Notes under the pieces: model-generated
Told to the model about the DNA's origin: nothing
The model's input: the letters and a program-made list of their open reading frames with translations, nothing else
Databases searched by the model: none
In this document: one piece after another, positions 1-7,083 of the stretch
Numbering within the stretch: the first letter of the stretch is position 1
How the letters are laid out: every line of letters starts with the position of its first letter
Position numbers and translations under genes: made by a program
Source of the DNA: Blastocatellia bacterium
GTDB taxonomy: Bacteria > Acidobacteriota > Blastocatellia > Pyrinomonadales > Pyrinomonadaceae
Assembly: GCA_013695495.1 (NCBI GenBank)
Contig: JACDAK010000260.1
Location: 1-9,178, forward strand
Direction of reading: 5' to 3'
Length of the DNA: 9,178 bases

Positions 1-818
1 CTCAGGAGATCACGCGGCAGACGGTTGAATGGGCACGTCAATTGGGCTTTCACAGCATTAATCTTGATCTAATCTACGGGTTGCCGCACCAGTCGTACAG
101 TTCATTTGCCGATACAGTGGACACAGTTATCGATATCTCGCCCGACCGGCTTGCGGTGTTTAACTACGCCCACGTGCCCTGGCTGAAGAAGCATCAGAAC
201 ATCCTCGCCGGCGAAGCACTACCGACGCCTGAAGAGCGGCTTTCGATACTTGAGATGACCATCGAAAAGCTGATCGGCGCGGGCTATGTTTATATCGGGC
301 TCGATCATTTCGCAAAGCCTGAGGACCAGCTTGCGGTGGCTCAACGCGAGGGCACTCTCTATCGCAACTTTCAGGGTTACTCGACCAAAGCGGGCTGCGA
401 TGTTTATGCCTTCGGGCTGTCGGCGATCAGCCAATTTGAGAACATTTACGCTCAGAATCTGAAGACTCTGAAAGACTACTACGTCCGGATCGATGAGGGG
501 CGTGCGGCGACCAATGTGGGATATCGGATGACTGCCGATGACCACATCCGCAAGGAAACGATCATGCAGCTGATGTGCAACCTGGAGGTTAGCAAGCGCC
601 GCATTGAAGAACGCTTCAGTATCAACTTTGACGAATATTTTCGGGCAGATCTTCCGAAACTTGATGAGTTCCGCGATAACGGCCTGGTCAGCGTGGGTGA
701 TGACGCCGTTCGGGTCATCGGGTCCGGCATCCTGATCCTGCGCAACATCGCAATGTGCTTTGACGCCTATCTGGAACAGATGATGGGCGAAAAGCCCGTA
801 TTTTCTAAGACCGTATAA
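1..818 (+). CDS. hemN: Oxygen-independent coproporphyrinogen III dehydrogenase, 3' part
   Basis: This is the C-terminal 271 codons of HemN; the frame is open from position 3, so the gene starts outside the window. HemN is a cytoplasmic radical-SAM enzyme that decarboxylates two propionates of coproporphyrinogen III to give protoporphyrinogen IX without oxygen. Visible family stretches are DLIYGLPHQ, FNYAHVPW, GLDHFAKPEDQLAVAQREG, NFQGYST and, near the end, RNIAMCFDAYL. These line up well with my memory of E. coli HemN (457 aa), including the FNYAH segment and the C-terminal HemN domain that separate true HemN from HemW-type relatives. The CxxxCxxC cluster motif should lie upstream and cannot be checked here. 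A TTG at 42 is in frame but is internal, not the start. The stop is TAA at 816-818, six nt before hemH. Confidence 0.95.
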   Translation, partial: QEITRQTVEWARQLGFHSINLDLIYGLPHQSYSSFADTVDTVIDISPDRLAVFNYAHVPWLKKHQNILAGEALPTPEERLSILEMTIEKLIGAGYVYIGLDHFAKPEDQLAVAQREGTLYRNFQGYSTKAGCDVYAFGLSAISQFENIYAQNLKTLKDYYVRIDEGRAATNVGYRMTADDHIRKETIMQLMCNLEVSKRRIEERFSINFDEYFRADLPKLDEFRDNGLVSVGDDAVRVIGSGILILRNIAMCFDAYLEQMMGEKPVFSKTV

Positions 819-824
819 ACCGCA

Positions 825-1835
825 ATGAGTCAACCGATCGGCATCGTGCTTTTGAACCTCGGCGGGCCCGATTCGCTCGACGCGGTCGAACCGTTCCTTT
901 ATAACCTTTTCTGCGATCCCGATATCATCGATTTTCCCGGCAGCTTTCTCTTCCGCAAAGGCCTCGCGAGGCTCATCTCGAGTCGACGGCATCCGCGGAT
1001 ACAAGAGCAGTACAAACAGATCGGCGGCAAGTCTCCTCTGAAAGAACATACGCTGAGACAGGCGTCCCTTTTGGAAGAACAGCTCAGCCGAAACCTGTCG
1101 GTCAAGGTGTATACGGCGATGCGTTACTGGCACCCGGCGACGGACGAAGCACTCGACGCCATCGCCCGCGACGGCATCAAGGAAGTGATCCTTTTACCGC
1201 TGTACCCGCAATACTCCAAAGCGACGACGAAATCGAGCGTGCAGGAGTGGGAAAAGCGGCTTAAGGCACGGCACGACAACCTTCAGCTTGATACATCCCT
1301 GATCGAATCGTACTACGACTTCCCTCCTTACATCGATTCATTGGTCGAGCGCGTGAACCGCGGGCTCGAGAAGTTCCCGGAGGACGTGCGATCGGACGTC
1401 CACATCCTGTTTAGTGCTCACGGCACGCCGATGAAACTGGTGCGGCAGGGCGATCCGTATTCGGACCACATTAAAGCGACCGTTACCGCGATAGTAGAGC
1501 GAGGCGCTTTTGCACACCGAAGCAGTCTCTGCTACCAGTCAAAAGTTGGTCCGCTCAAGTGGCTTGAACCGTCAACTCCGGATACCATCGAACGCCTTGC
1601 TGCTGAGGGCGAGAAAGATATGCTCGTCGTTCCGGTGGCTTTCGCATCGGACCACCTTGAAACGCTTTTCGAGGTAGGGATCGAGTTTCGCCACATGGCA
1701 GATGCTGCGGGCGTTCGACAATTCGAGGTGACCGAGGGGCTGAATGATTCCCCCCTATTCATCGACGCTCTCGCACAACTCGCACAAAACGAGATCGACC
1801 GACGCGGACTGAACAGAGCTCACGCCCATGCCTAG
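825..1835 (+). CDS. hemH: Ferrochelatase
   Basis: HemH (336 aa) inserts Fe2+ into protoporphyrin IX, the last step of protoheme synthesis, usually at the inner face of the membrane. It begins with the family's LLNLGGPDS (residues 9-17). The signature LFSAHGTP at 195-202 is followed by the GDPY box and carries the putative catalytic His199. YQSKVGPLKWLEPST lies at 237-251, and VPVAFASDHLETLFE at 269-283 supplies the conserved acid Glu279. There is no Cys cluster at the C terminus, so the [2Fe-2S] form seen in some ferrochelatases is unlikely. Length is normal for a bacterial enzyme. The ATG at 825 sits 6 nt after the hemN stop and has no clear Shine-Dalgarno, suggesting translational coupling. 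The 3' end overlaps hemY by 8 nt. With HemN and HemY beside it, the substrate is most likely protoporphyrin rather than coproporphyrin; that is inference from context. Confidence 0.96.
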   Translation: MSQPIGIVLLNLGGPDSLDAVEPFLYNLFCDPDIIDFPGSFLFRKGLARLISSRRHPRIQEQYKQIGGKSPLKEHTLRQASLLEEQLSRNLSVKVYTAMRYWHPATDEALDAIARDGIKEVILLPLYPQYSKATTKSSVQEWEKRLKARHDNLQLDTSLIESYYDFPPYIDSLVERVNRGLEKFPEDVRSDVHILFSAHGTPMKLVRQGDPYSDHIKATVTAIVERGAFAHRSSLCYQSKVGPLKWLEPSTPDTIERLAAEGEKDMLVVPVAFASDHLETLFEVGIEFRHMADAAGVRQFEVTEGLNDSPLFIDALAQLAQNEIDRRGLNRAHAHA

Positions 1836-3186
1836 ACCCGTTGCAATCGTTGGCGGCGGCATCTCCGGCCTAACGGCTGGTTATTGGCTAATGCGGGCCG
1901 GCATCGACATCACCATATTTGAAAGCAGCAGCGCCGTCGGCGGGAACGTACGATCCGAGAAGCTTGACGGGTTTTTGATCGAACTCGGCGCTCACAGCAC
2001 GCTCGCTTCCGCCGAGCTTCTGCGTTTGATCGATGAGCTCGGCATCACCGATCAGATCGCACAGCCGCGAGCTGCGGCAAAACGTCGCTTCATCATTAAG
2101 CACGGAAAACTTACCCAGCTACCGACGAGCATTGTCGGTTTTGCAACCTCGTCGGCATTTTCGGCTGGTGCGAAGCTACGACTGCTGCGCGAACCGTTCA
2201 TCGCACGTGGAAGCCATGAGAGCGAGTCGATCGCAGACTTCTTTGCCCGACGCTTCGGCCGTGAGATTGTTGATTTCGCCGTAGACCCGTTTATATCTGG
2301 CATATACGCGGGCGACCCCGGCAAGCTCTCGGTCCGGCACGCATTTCCGCGGCTCTACGAAATGGAACAGGCAGACGGCAGCATCCTCCGTGGTATGCTG
2401 CTTGGCCGAACGCCCGAGCACGAAAAGATGGACAAGGGCACGCCACGCAGCATCACCTTCGAACAAGGGATGCAGACGATGATCGATGCACTGTCAAAAC
2501 AACTGGGTGCTGCAATCTCGTTGAACAGTCCGGTTTCCGCGATAACTTCATCGGCAGACGGACAATTTGAGGTCACGACGGCGGCGGGCTCTGCTGAGTT
2601 TGACGCCGTCGTACTCTCGGTTCCCGCCTATGCCGCAGCACCATTGTTGAATAAAATGGCGCCGGACCTATCCGACATATTAGAGAACATCGACCACGCG
2701 CCGGTCGCGACGGTTTACACCGCGTTCAAGAAAACCGATGTGGCAGTTGACCCCAACGGCTTCGGTTTCCTCGTGCCCTCACGCGAACGACGCCGCATTT
2801 TGGGAAGCTTGTGGACTTCATCAGCGTTTGAGAACCGGGCGCCTGACGACGACCATCTGTTCACGACATTTATCGGCGGAAGCCGCGACCGACCGCCGGC
2901 ACTGCTGCCACCGGAAGAGTTGATCGCGATCGCAGTCACTGAACTCGATTCCGTCCTCGGCATCAGCGGCGAGCCGACATTCACTTACGTCAAACAATGG
3001 AGCAAAGCCATCCCTCAGTACAATATCGGTTATGATGATGTCACCGACGCAGTCGAATTGTTTAGGCTCAAGCATTCTCGGGCGTTCGTCTGCAGCAACT
3101 ACTATCGAGGGATATCCGTCTCTGATTGCGTCAAGAACGCGCGGGCCGTGGCGGCCGAGGTCGAGCAAGCATTAAGTACACCATGA
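1828..3186 (+). CDS. hemY: Protoporphyrinogen oxidase, FAD-dependent HemY type
   Basis: This 452-aa flavoprotein (also named hemG or PgoX in many annotations) removes six electrons from protoporphyrinogen IX to make protoporphyrin IX, normally using O2. The N-terminal dinucleotide fold is clear: IVGGGISGLTAGYW at 7-20, the acidic strand end at Glu32, and VGGNVRS at 37-43. FAVDPFISGIYAGDP at 150-164 and WSKAIPQYNIGY at 391-402 are typical of the family. The C-terminal FAD-binding segment NYYRGISVSDCV is at 424-435. Length is in the family range. The ATG at 1828 lies inside the end of hemH (8-nt overlap), and the stop shares an ATGA with the hemB start. Gram-positive HemY homologues act on coproporphyrinogen III instead; the adjacent hemN argues for the protoporphyrin route here. 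Confidence 0.93.
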   Translation: MPRPVAIVGGGISGLTAGYWLMRAGIDITIFESSSAVGGNVRSEKLDGFLIELGAHSTLASAELLRLIDELGITDQIAQPRAAAKRRFIIKHGKLTQLPTSIVGFATSSAFSAGAKLRLLREPFIARGSHESESIADFFARRFGREIVDFAVDPFISGIYAGDPGKLSVRHAFPRLYEMEQADGSILRGMLLGRTPEHEKMDKGTPRSITFEQGMQTMIDALSKQLGAAISLNSPVSAITSSADGQFEVTTAAGSAEFDAVVLSVPAYAAAPLLNKMAPDLSDILENIDHAPVATVYTAFKKTDVAVDPNGFGFLVPSRERRRILGSLWTSSAFENRAPDDDHLFTTFIGGSRDRPPALLPPEELIAIAVTELDSVLGISGEPTFTYVKQWSKAIPQYNIGYDDVTDAVELFRLKHSRAFVCSNYYRGISVSDCVKNARAVAAEVEQALSTP

Positions 3187-4178
3187 CGAAAGATCATTTG
3201 CAGCCGGGGTTTCCCGTTACGCGCTTGCGCCGGATGCGGCGTACACCCGCTCTTCGCGAGATGTTGGCGGAAACGCGTCTCTGCGTGTCGCAACTTATTT
3301 ACCCACTTTTTAATGTTGAAGGCGAAGGAGTAAAGAGCGAGATCCCGTCGATGCCCGGCCAGTATCAGCTTTCGACCGATAACGTGCTTCGCGAATGCGA
3401 CGAGCTCGCCGAGCTCGGCATCGGCTCGGTTTTATTGTTCGGCATCCCGGCCGAAAAGGACGAGCACGGTTCCGGCGCATTCGCGGACGACGGCATCATT
3501 CAGCGCTCAACGCGGGAGATAAAGCAACGCTTTCCGGACATTTGCGTCGTCACCGACATCTGCCTCTGCGAATACACCTCGCACGGACATTGCGGGATTA
3601 TCGAGGACGGCGGAGTCGGAAACGACAACACACTTGAGTTGCTTACGCGGACGGCGTTGTCGCACGCGGAAGCAGGAGCCGACATCGTCGCCCCGAGCGA
3701 TATGATGGACGGGCGAGTTGGGGCGATCCGCGAAACTCTAGATTCGGCCGGGTTTGAAGAGCTGCCCATAATGGCATATTCGGCAAAGTACGCTTCGGCT
3801 TTTTATGGCCCGTTCCGCGAAGCCGCGGGTTCGACGCCGCAGTTCGGCGACCGAAAGACATATCAGATGGATCCCGCGAACAGCCGTGAGGCGATGCGCG
3901 AGATCGCATTGGACATCAAAGAAGGTGCCGACATAATCATGGTGAAGCCCGCGCTCTCGTATCTGGACATCATCAGTCAGGCGAAAGCCGAGTTCAATGT
4001 GCCGGTCGCGGCTTACAATGTCAGCGGCGAATATTCGATGGTAAAGGCCGCCGCAGCGAATGGATGGCTCGACGAAAAGCGTGTGATGATGGAATCGCTG
4101 CTATCGATAAGACGTGCCGGCGCCGATGTGATCATCACATATTTCGCTAAGGACGCCGCAAGAACACTTAACAGATAA
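3183..4178 (+). CDS. hemB: Delta-aminolevulinic acid dehydratase (porphobilinogen synthase)
   Basis: HemB (331 aa) condenses two 5-aminolevulinates into porphobilinogen in the cytoplasm. The two Schiff-base lysines are visible: Lys202 in MAYSAKYASAFYGP and Lys255 in IIMVKPALSYLD. The active-site metal segment DICLCEYTSHGHCG (125-138) carries Cys127, Cys129 and Cys137, which marks the zinc-dependent class rather than the Asp-containing magnesium class. I chose the ATG at 3183 instead of the in-frame ATG at 3126. It forms an ATGA overlap with the hemY stop, gives the usual family length, and the 19 extra residues of the longer form are Arg/Gly-rich and unlike the family. No strong Shine-Dalgarno precedes it, so reinitiation after hemY is likely. 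The stop overlaps the hemL start by one base (TAATG). Confidence 0.96.
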   Translation: MTKDHLQPGFPVTRLRRMRRTPALREMLAETRLCVSQLIYPLFNVEGEGVKSEIPSMPGQYQLSTDNVLRECDELAELGIGSVLLFGIPAEKDEHGSGAFADDGIIQRSTREIKQRFPDICVVTDICLCEYTSHGHCGIIEDGGVGNDNTLELLTRTALSHAEAGADIVAPSDMMDGRVGAIRETLDSAGFEELPIMAYSAKYASAFYGPFREAAGSTPQFGDRKTYQMDPANSREAMREIALDIKEGADIIMVKPALSYLDIISQAKAEFNVPVAAYNVSGEYSMVKAAAANGWLDEKRVMMESLLSIRRAGADVIITYFAKDAARTLNR

Positions 4179-5461
4179 TGGAAACACCCAATAGTAAAAG
4201 GCTCTTCGCAGACGCAATAAAACACATGCCCGGCGGCGTGAACTCACCCGTCCGTGCGTTCAAGTCCGTCGGCGGCGACCCGATCTATATGGAAAGCGCG
4301 CAGGGTTCGCAACTTGTTGATGTGGACGGTAACGAGTATATCGATTACATCGGATCGTGGGGGCCGATGATACTCGGCCACGCGCATCCGGAGGTGACCG
4401 CAGCGATCACTGCCGCTGCCATAAAAGGCACAAGTTTTGGCACGAACAGCGAAGGTGAGGTTGAACTGGCCAAGCTCGTAAAGAAGTTCGTCCCGGCGGT
4501 CGAGATCATCCGCATGGTCAACTCCGGCACCGAGGCGACGATGAGTGCCATGCGTCTCGCTCGCGGATATACAAGCCGTAACAGGATCATTAAATTCGAA
4601 GGCTGTTACCATGGCCACGGCGATTCGTTCCTCAGCAAAGCCGGCTCGGGCGTTGCCACGCTGGGCTTGCCGGACAGCCCCGGGGTAACGCCATCGACCG
4701 CGGCCGATACGCTGAATGCGGTTTACAACGATATCGGCTCGGTGCGGGCGATCGTCGAACAGAACCATGGCGAGATCGCAGCGGTGTTCATTGAACCTAT
4801 CGCGGGTAACATGGGTTGCGTTCCCGCGGACTCTGCGTTCCTGCAGGATCTGCGCGATATCTGCACTGCCGAAGGCATCGTGCTCATCTTTGACGAGGTG
4901 ATGACGGGCTTTCGCGTTAGTGCCGGCGGAGCCCAAGGTCTGTACGGCACTACGCCCGACCTGACTACTTTTGGCAAGATAATCGGCGGCGGGCTGCCGG
5001 TTGGTGCGTACGGCGGTCGACGCGAAATTATGGAGCTTATTGCTCCTGCAGGGCCTGTCTATCAGGCGGGAACCCTGTCGGGCAATCCGCTTGCGATGGC
5101 GGCGGGTATCGCAACGCTATCCGCGATCGACGCTGATCCCGAGTTCTACAAAAAGCTTGAGCAAAAGGGCCGGGCGATTGAAGATGGCATCCGCCAAGCT
5201 GCCGGCGAACCGCTCACCTTCAACCGCGTCGGGTCAATGTTCACGCTTTTCTTCAGCGAAGAGCCCGTGACCGATTTCAGCTCCGCCAAAACGTCTGACG
5301 CGGCTCGCTTCGCACGGTTCTTTAATGCTCTGCTTGAAGCCGGCGTTTACTTTCCGCCTTCGCAGTTTGAGGCATGTTTTATTTCGGTCGCACACTCAGA
5401 GTCTGATATCGAACAAACCATCAGCGCCATCACCGATGCAATAGCAAAAAGCCGCGGTTAA
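4178..5461 (+). CDS. hemL: Glutamate-1-semialdehyde 2,1-aminomutase
   Basis: HemL (427 aa) is the PLP enzyme that turns glutamate-1-semialdehyde into 5-aminolevulinate, the product that HemB uses. Its presence shows the C5 pathway; the partner hemA (glutamyl-tRNA reductase) is not in the window. Recognisable features are MPGGVNSPVRAFKSVGG at 17-33, the GSWGPMILGHAHP loop at 59-71, NSGTEATMSAMRLAR at 115-129 and CYHGHGDSF at 143-151. The cofactor-ring Asp239 lies in FDEVMTGFR. The PLP lysine Lys267 lies in TTFGKIIGGGLPVGAYGG, the motif that separates HemL from other class-III aminotransferases. The ATG overlaps the hemB stop by one base. It is the last gene of the hem run; no U-tailed terminator follows its TAA. 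Confidence 0.97.
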   Translation: METPNSKRLFADAIKHMPGGVNSPVRAFKSVGGDPIYMESAQGSQLVDVDGNEYIDYIGSWGPMILGHAHPEVTAAITAAAIKGTSFGTNSEGEVELAKLVKKFVPAVEIIRMVNSGTEATMSAMRLARGYTSRNRIIKFEGCYHGHGDSFLSKAGSGVATLGLPDSPGVTPSTAADTLNAVYNDIGSVRAIVEQNHGEIAAVFIEPIAGNMGCVPADSAFLQDLRDICTAEGIVLIFDEVMTGFRVSAGGAQGLYGTTPDLTTFGKIIGGGLPVGAYGGRREIMELIAPAGPVYQAGTLSGNPLAMAAGIATLSAIDADPEFYKKLEQKGRAIEDGIRQAAGEPLTFNRVGSMFTLFFSEEPVTDFSSAKTSDAARFARFFNALLEAGVYFPPSQFEACFISVAHSESDIEQTISAITDAIAKSRG

Positions 5462-5472
5462 CGTCCTAAGAG

Positions 5473-5515
5473 CCGTCAGCGTTCTGCTATAATGCTTTTG
5501 AATGAACGCTGTCGG
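5473..5515. repeat. Inverted repeat (12-nt arms) around the -10 promoter
   Basis: The left arm CCGTCAGCGTTC (5473-5484) and the right arm GAACGCTGTCGG (5504-5515) are reverse complements at 11 of 12 positions; the inner 8 are perfect. The 19-nt spacer contains the extended -10 box and the predicted transcription start. The arm centres are 31 nt apart, about three helical turns, which suits a dimeric repressor at an operator. In read-through RNA from hemL the arms could instead form a stem that buries the G of the start codon and codons 2-5 of the following ORF. Both functions are inference. Confidence 0.55.
5485..5500 (+). promoter_or_regulatory. Extended -10 promoter after hemL
   Basis: TGC followed by a perfect TATAAT (5488-5493) makes an extended -10 element. 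No good -35 is seen 16-19 nt upstream, which an extended -10 can tolerate. The expected start of transcription is near 5500, only about two nt before the ATG at 5502. The 13-mer GTTCTGCTATAAT (5481-5493) recurs at the promoter before the last gene (8422-8434). Confidence 0.6.
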
Positions 5516-5879
5516 TGTCATAAGGTTCGCCGTTTTCGGCGCATTACTCCTGTCTCTGTGCGTTTCGCGGGCGGAGGGGCTGCACCTGCTTCCGTTCGAT
5601 TCGTCAGAGCCCTCGCCAACGTCATGTGCTTCCACCGATCGCTCGCTATATAATTTCGCCCCTAACCCAAAGAATTCATTTAAGTTACTGAAAAAGGCCT
5701 GCAGTCCCGACACGCACCCCGAGCCGCCGGTAGCGCTTTGGCAACATCGCCCGCACGTCGGTTCGATCAGGGCGTCGAGTGTAATCAACGTCGGGCAAAA
5801 CGCCGAGCCACGCGCGCTTCGTGAGGTCATCTTGCCCACAGGTTCGGGACGTTCGCCGCCGTGCGAAACGCGTCCCTGA
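5502..5879 (+). CDS. Hypothetical small protein with possible signal peptide
   Basis: I do not recognise this 125-codon ORF. Its N terminus looks like a signal peptide: one Arg (R8), a hydrophobic run FAVFGALLLSLCV (9-21), then SRA-EG, a plausible signal peptidase I site after Ala24. Cys20 is not in a good lipobox. The rest is rich in Pro and Ser, has three more Cys (42, 67, 121) and shows no repeat or membrane segment. A strong extended -10 ends 8 nt before the ATG, so the message would be nearly leaderless, and there is no Shine-Dalgarno. Codon use is not obviously odd for the region. It could be a real lineage-specific secreted protein, a decayed gene, or a chance ORF within the leader of the following transporter gene. 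The long antisense ORF across it looks even less protein-like. Confidence 0.38.
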   Translation: MNAVGVIRFAVFGALLLSLCVSRAEGLHLLPFDSSEPSPTSCASTDRSLYNFAPNPKNSFKLLKKACSPDTHPEPPVALWQHRPHVGSIRASSVINVGQNAEPRALREVILPTGSGRSPPCETRP

Positions 5880-5984
5880 CACCATATCTCTTGAACGAGT
5901 TCCCTACGGGTGAACGCGGCCGACCGGTTCGGCAGCGGACGCCAACGCCCGGATTCTCTTTTCACTTTCTTGCGAGCAAATATG

Positions 5985-5991
5985 AAAGAGG
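5985..5991 (+). promoter_or_regulatory. Shine-Dalgarno that fixes the transporter start
   Basis: AAAGAGG lies 5 nt before the ATG at 5997. The same frame also has a GTG at 5910 and an ATG at 5982, but neither has such a site, so 5997 is the preferred start. Good ribosome sites are scarce in this window, which makes this one informative. Confidence 0.65.
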
Positions 5992-5996
5992 TTCCA

Positions 5997-7034
5997 ATGA
6001 GACCTGACAAACACGAAGACATTCACGGCACCGTCAACCCGAACCGGCCCGAAGATCTACATAAAACCATCGCCAGCTTTATCAGAACTGATTTTGCCCG
6101 GCTCGATGAGGCTCACACGGTCGATCAAGCTTTGCGTGTGCTGCGTCAGGGGATCACAGATGAGCGGATCGTTTATTTTTATGTGACCGACAGCGAGGGC
6201 CACCTGGTCGGCGTGATTCCGACCCGTCGCCTCCTTACATCGATGCCGGACGTGTTGATCCGCGACATAATGGCAACGGACATCATCGCCGTCAATCGGA
6301 ATGCGACCGTGCTCGAACTTTCCGAATTGTTCGTTAAGCACAAGCTGCTCGCATTCCCGGTCGTCGATGACGAGGGCCGTATGCGAGGTGTAATTGACGC
6401 GGGGATGTTCACCGAAGAGACGATCAACTTTGCCGAACGCCACCTGGTCGACGACGTATTTCAACTGATCGGTTTCGGCATCTCACAGATCAGGGGTAAG
6501 TCCGCTGTCGGCATTTTTCGCTTTCGCTTCCCATGGCTGATCGCGACGATGATAAGCGGCAGCGTCTGTGCGATCCTTACCGGCGCATATGAAACAACGC
6601 TCGCGGAGACGATAGTTCTCGCATTCTTCATCACTCTCGTGCTTGCACTTGGCGAAAGCGTCAGCATTCAATCAATGACTGTCGCTCTGCAAAAGCTGCA
6701 CTTTGGCACGCCAACGTTGAGCGAGTATTTTACGAATCTGCGACGCGAGGGCACTGCAACGCTGCTGCTCGGCGCCGCATGCGGCCTAACGGTGGCGACC
6801 ATCGCCTTTCTCTGGCGCGGATTGCCCGACGCGGCGGCGATCATCGGCGTCAGCGTAGTGCTTTCGGTCACGGCCGCGGGCGTTATCGGCATGAGCATTC
6901 CTACGCTGCTTCATGCGATACATGAAGACTCAAAGATCGCGGCGGGCCCGATAACACTGGCGATCACCGATATCATGACCCTCTTGTTTTACTTTAACGT
7001 CGCCGCTGTGATCGGTGCGATCTATGCCGTATGA
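5997..7034 (+). CDS. CBS-domain MgtE-type divalent cation transporter-like protein, short form
   Basis: This 345-aa protein has two CBS domains (about 34-83 and 87-140) followed by an MgtE-like membrane domain of five likely helices (about 179-199, 203-223, 253-274, 279-303, 317-342). MgtE proteins are Mg2+ channels of the inner membrane gated by cytosolic Mg2+ bound at the N and CBS domains. RFPWL at 177-181 opens the membrane part, and GPITLAITD at 317-325 keeps the late Asp325 that corresponds by motif to the conserved pore Asp of MgtE. Two things differ from classical MgtE (about 450 aa): the N-terminal superhelical domain is absent, and the usual GGNxGxQ stretch reads LGESVSIQS (218-226). 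Ion selectivity and gating may therefore differ. The ATG at 5997 is chosen for its ribosome site. No M-box-like leader was recognised. It could be a transporter for another metal or a regulatory membrane protein. Confidence 0.83.
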   Translation: MRPDKHEDIHGTVNPNRPEDLHKTIASFIRTDFARLDEAHTVDQALRVLRQGITDERIVYFYVTDSEGHLVGVIPTRRLLTSMPDVLIRDIMATDIIAVNRNATVLELSELFVKHKLLAFPVVDDEGRMRGVIDAGMFTEETINFAERHLVDDVFQLIGFGISQIRGKSAVGIFRFRFPWLIATMISGSVCAILTGAYETTLAETIVLAFFITLVLALGESVSIQSMTVALQKLHFGTPTLSEYFTNLRREGTATLLLGAACGLTVATIAFLWRGLPDAAAIIGVSVVLSVTAAGVIGMSIPTLLHAIHEDSKIAAGPITLAITDIMTLLFYFNVAAVIGAIYAV

Positions 7035-7049
7035 CTGCGGCCGCTCGAC

Positions 7050-7069
7050 AAATGCGGCCCGCCGCATTT
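7050..7069 (+). terminator. GC-rich hairpin after the MgtE-like gene
   Basis: AAATGCGG (7050-7057) and CCGCATTT (7062-7069) form a perfect 8-bp stem with a CCCG loop, 15 nt after the transporter stop. The descending arm ends in TTT but no further T-run follows, so as an intrinsic terminator it would be weak or partial. Because it has A's on one side and T's on the other it could act from either direction. It lies 14 nt before the ATG of the next gene and might instead affect that gene's translation. Confidence 0.45.
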
Positions 7070-7083
7070 AACCTAACTGCTGT

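Noticed and set aside
219..1133. 304-codon antisense ORF across hemN and hemH
   Set aside because: It is a shadow of two well-conserved genes on the opposite strand and spans their junction; its protein shows no family motif.
3126..3182. Longer start for hemB at 3126
   Set aside because: Adds 19 Arg/Gly-rich residues unlike HemB; the ATGA overlap start at 3183 gives the usual length.
4244..4936. 230-codon antisense ORF within hemL
   Set aside because: Fully inside a clear hemL; Arg/His-rich shadow of the kind GC-biased coding DNA produces.
5649..5654. Second TATAAT inside the 5502 ORF
   Set aside because: No -35 at suitable distance and no TG extension; an isolated hexamer is expected by chance.
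5910..5996. Longer start (GTG at 5910 or ATG at 5982) for the MgtE-like gene
   Set aside because: Neither has a ribosome site; the ATG at 5997 has AAAGAGG at 5-nt spacing and the extra residues match no domain.
5500..5996. M-box magnesium riboswitch before the MgtE-like gene
   Set aside because: Looked for the conserved M-box segments by eye and found no convincing match; a covariance search would settle it.
5396..6022. 208-codon antisense ORF across the hemL end and the transporter leader
   Set aside because: It overlaps the hemL 3' end, the plus-strand promoter and the transporter start; composition is Arg/Ser/Thr/Cys-rich with no motif or ribosome site.
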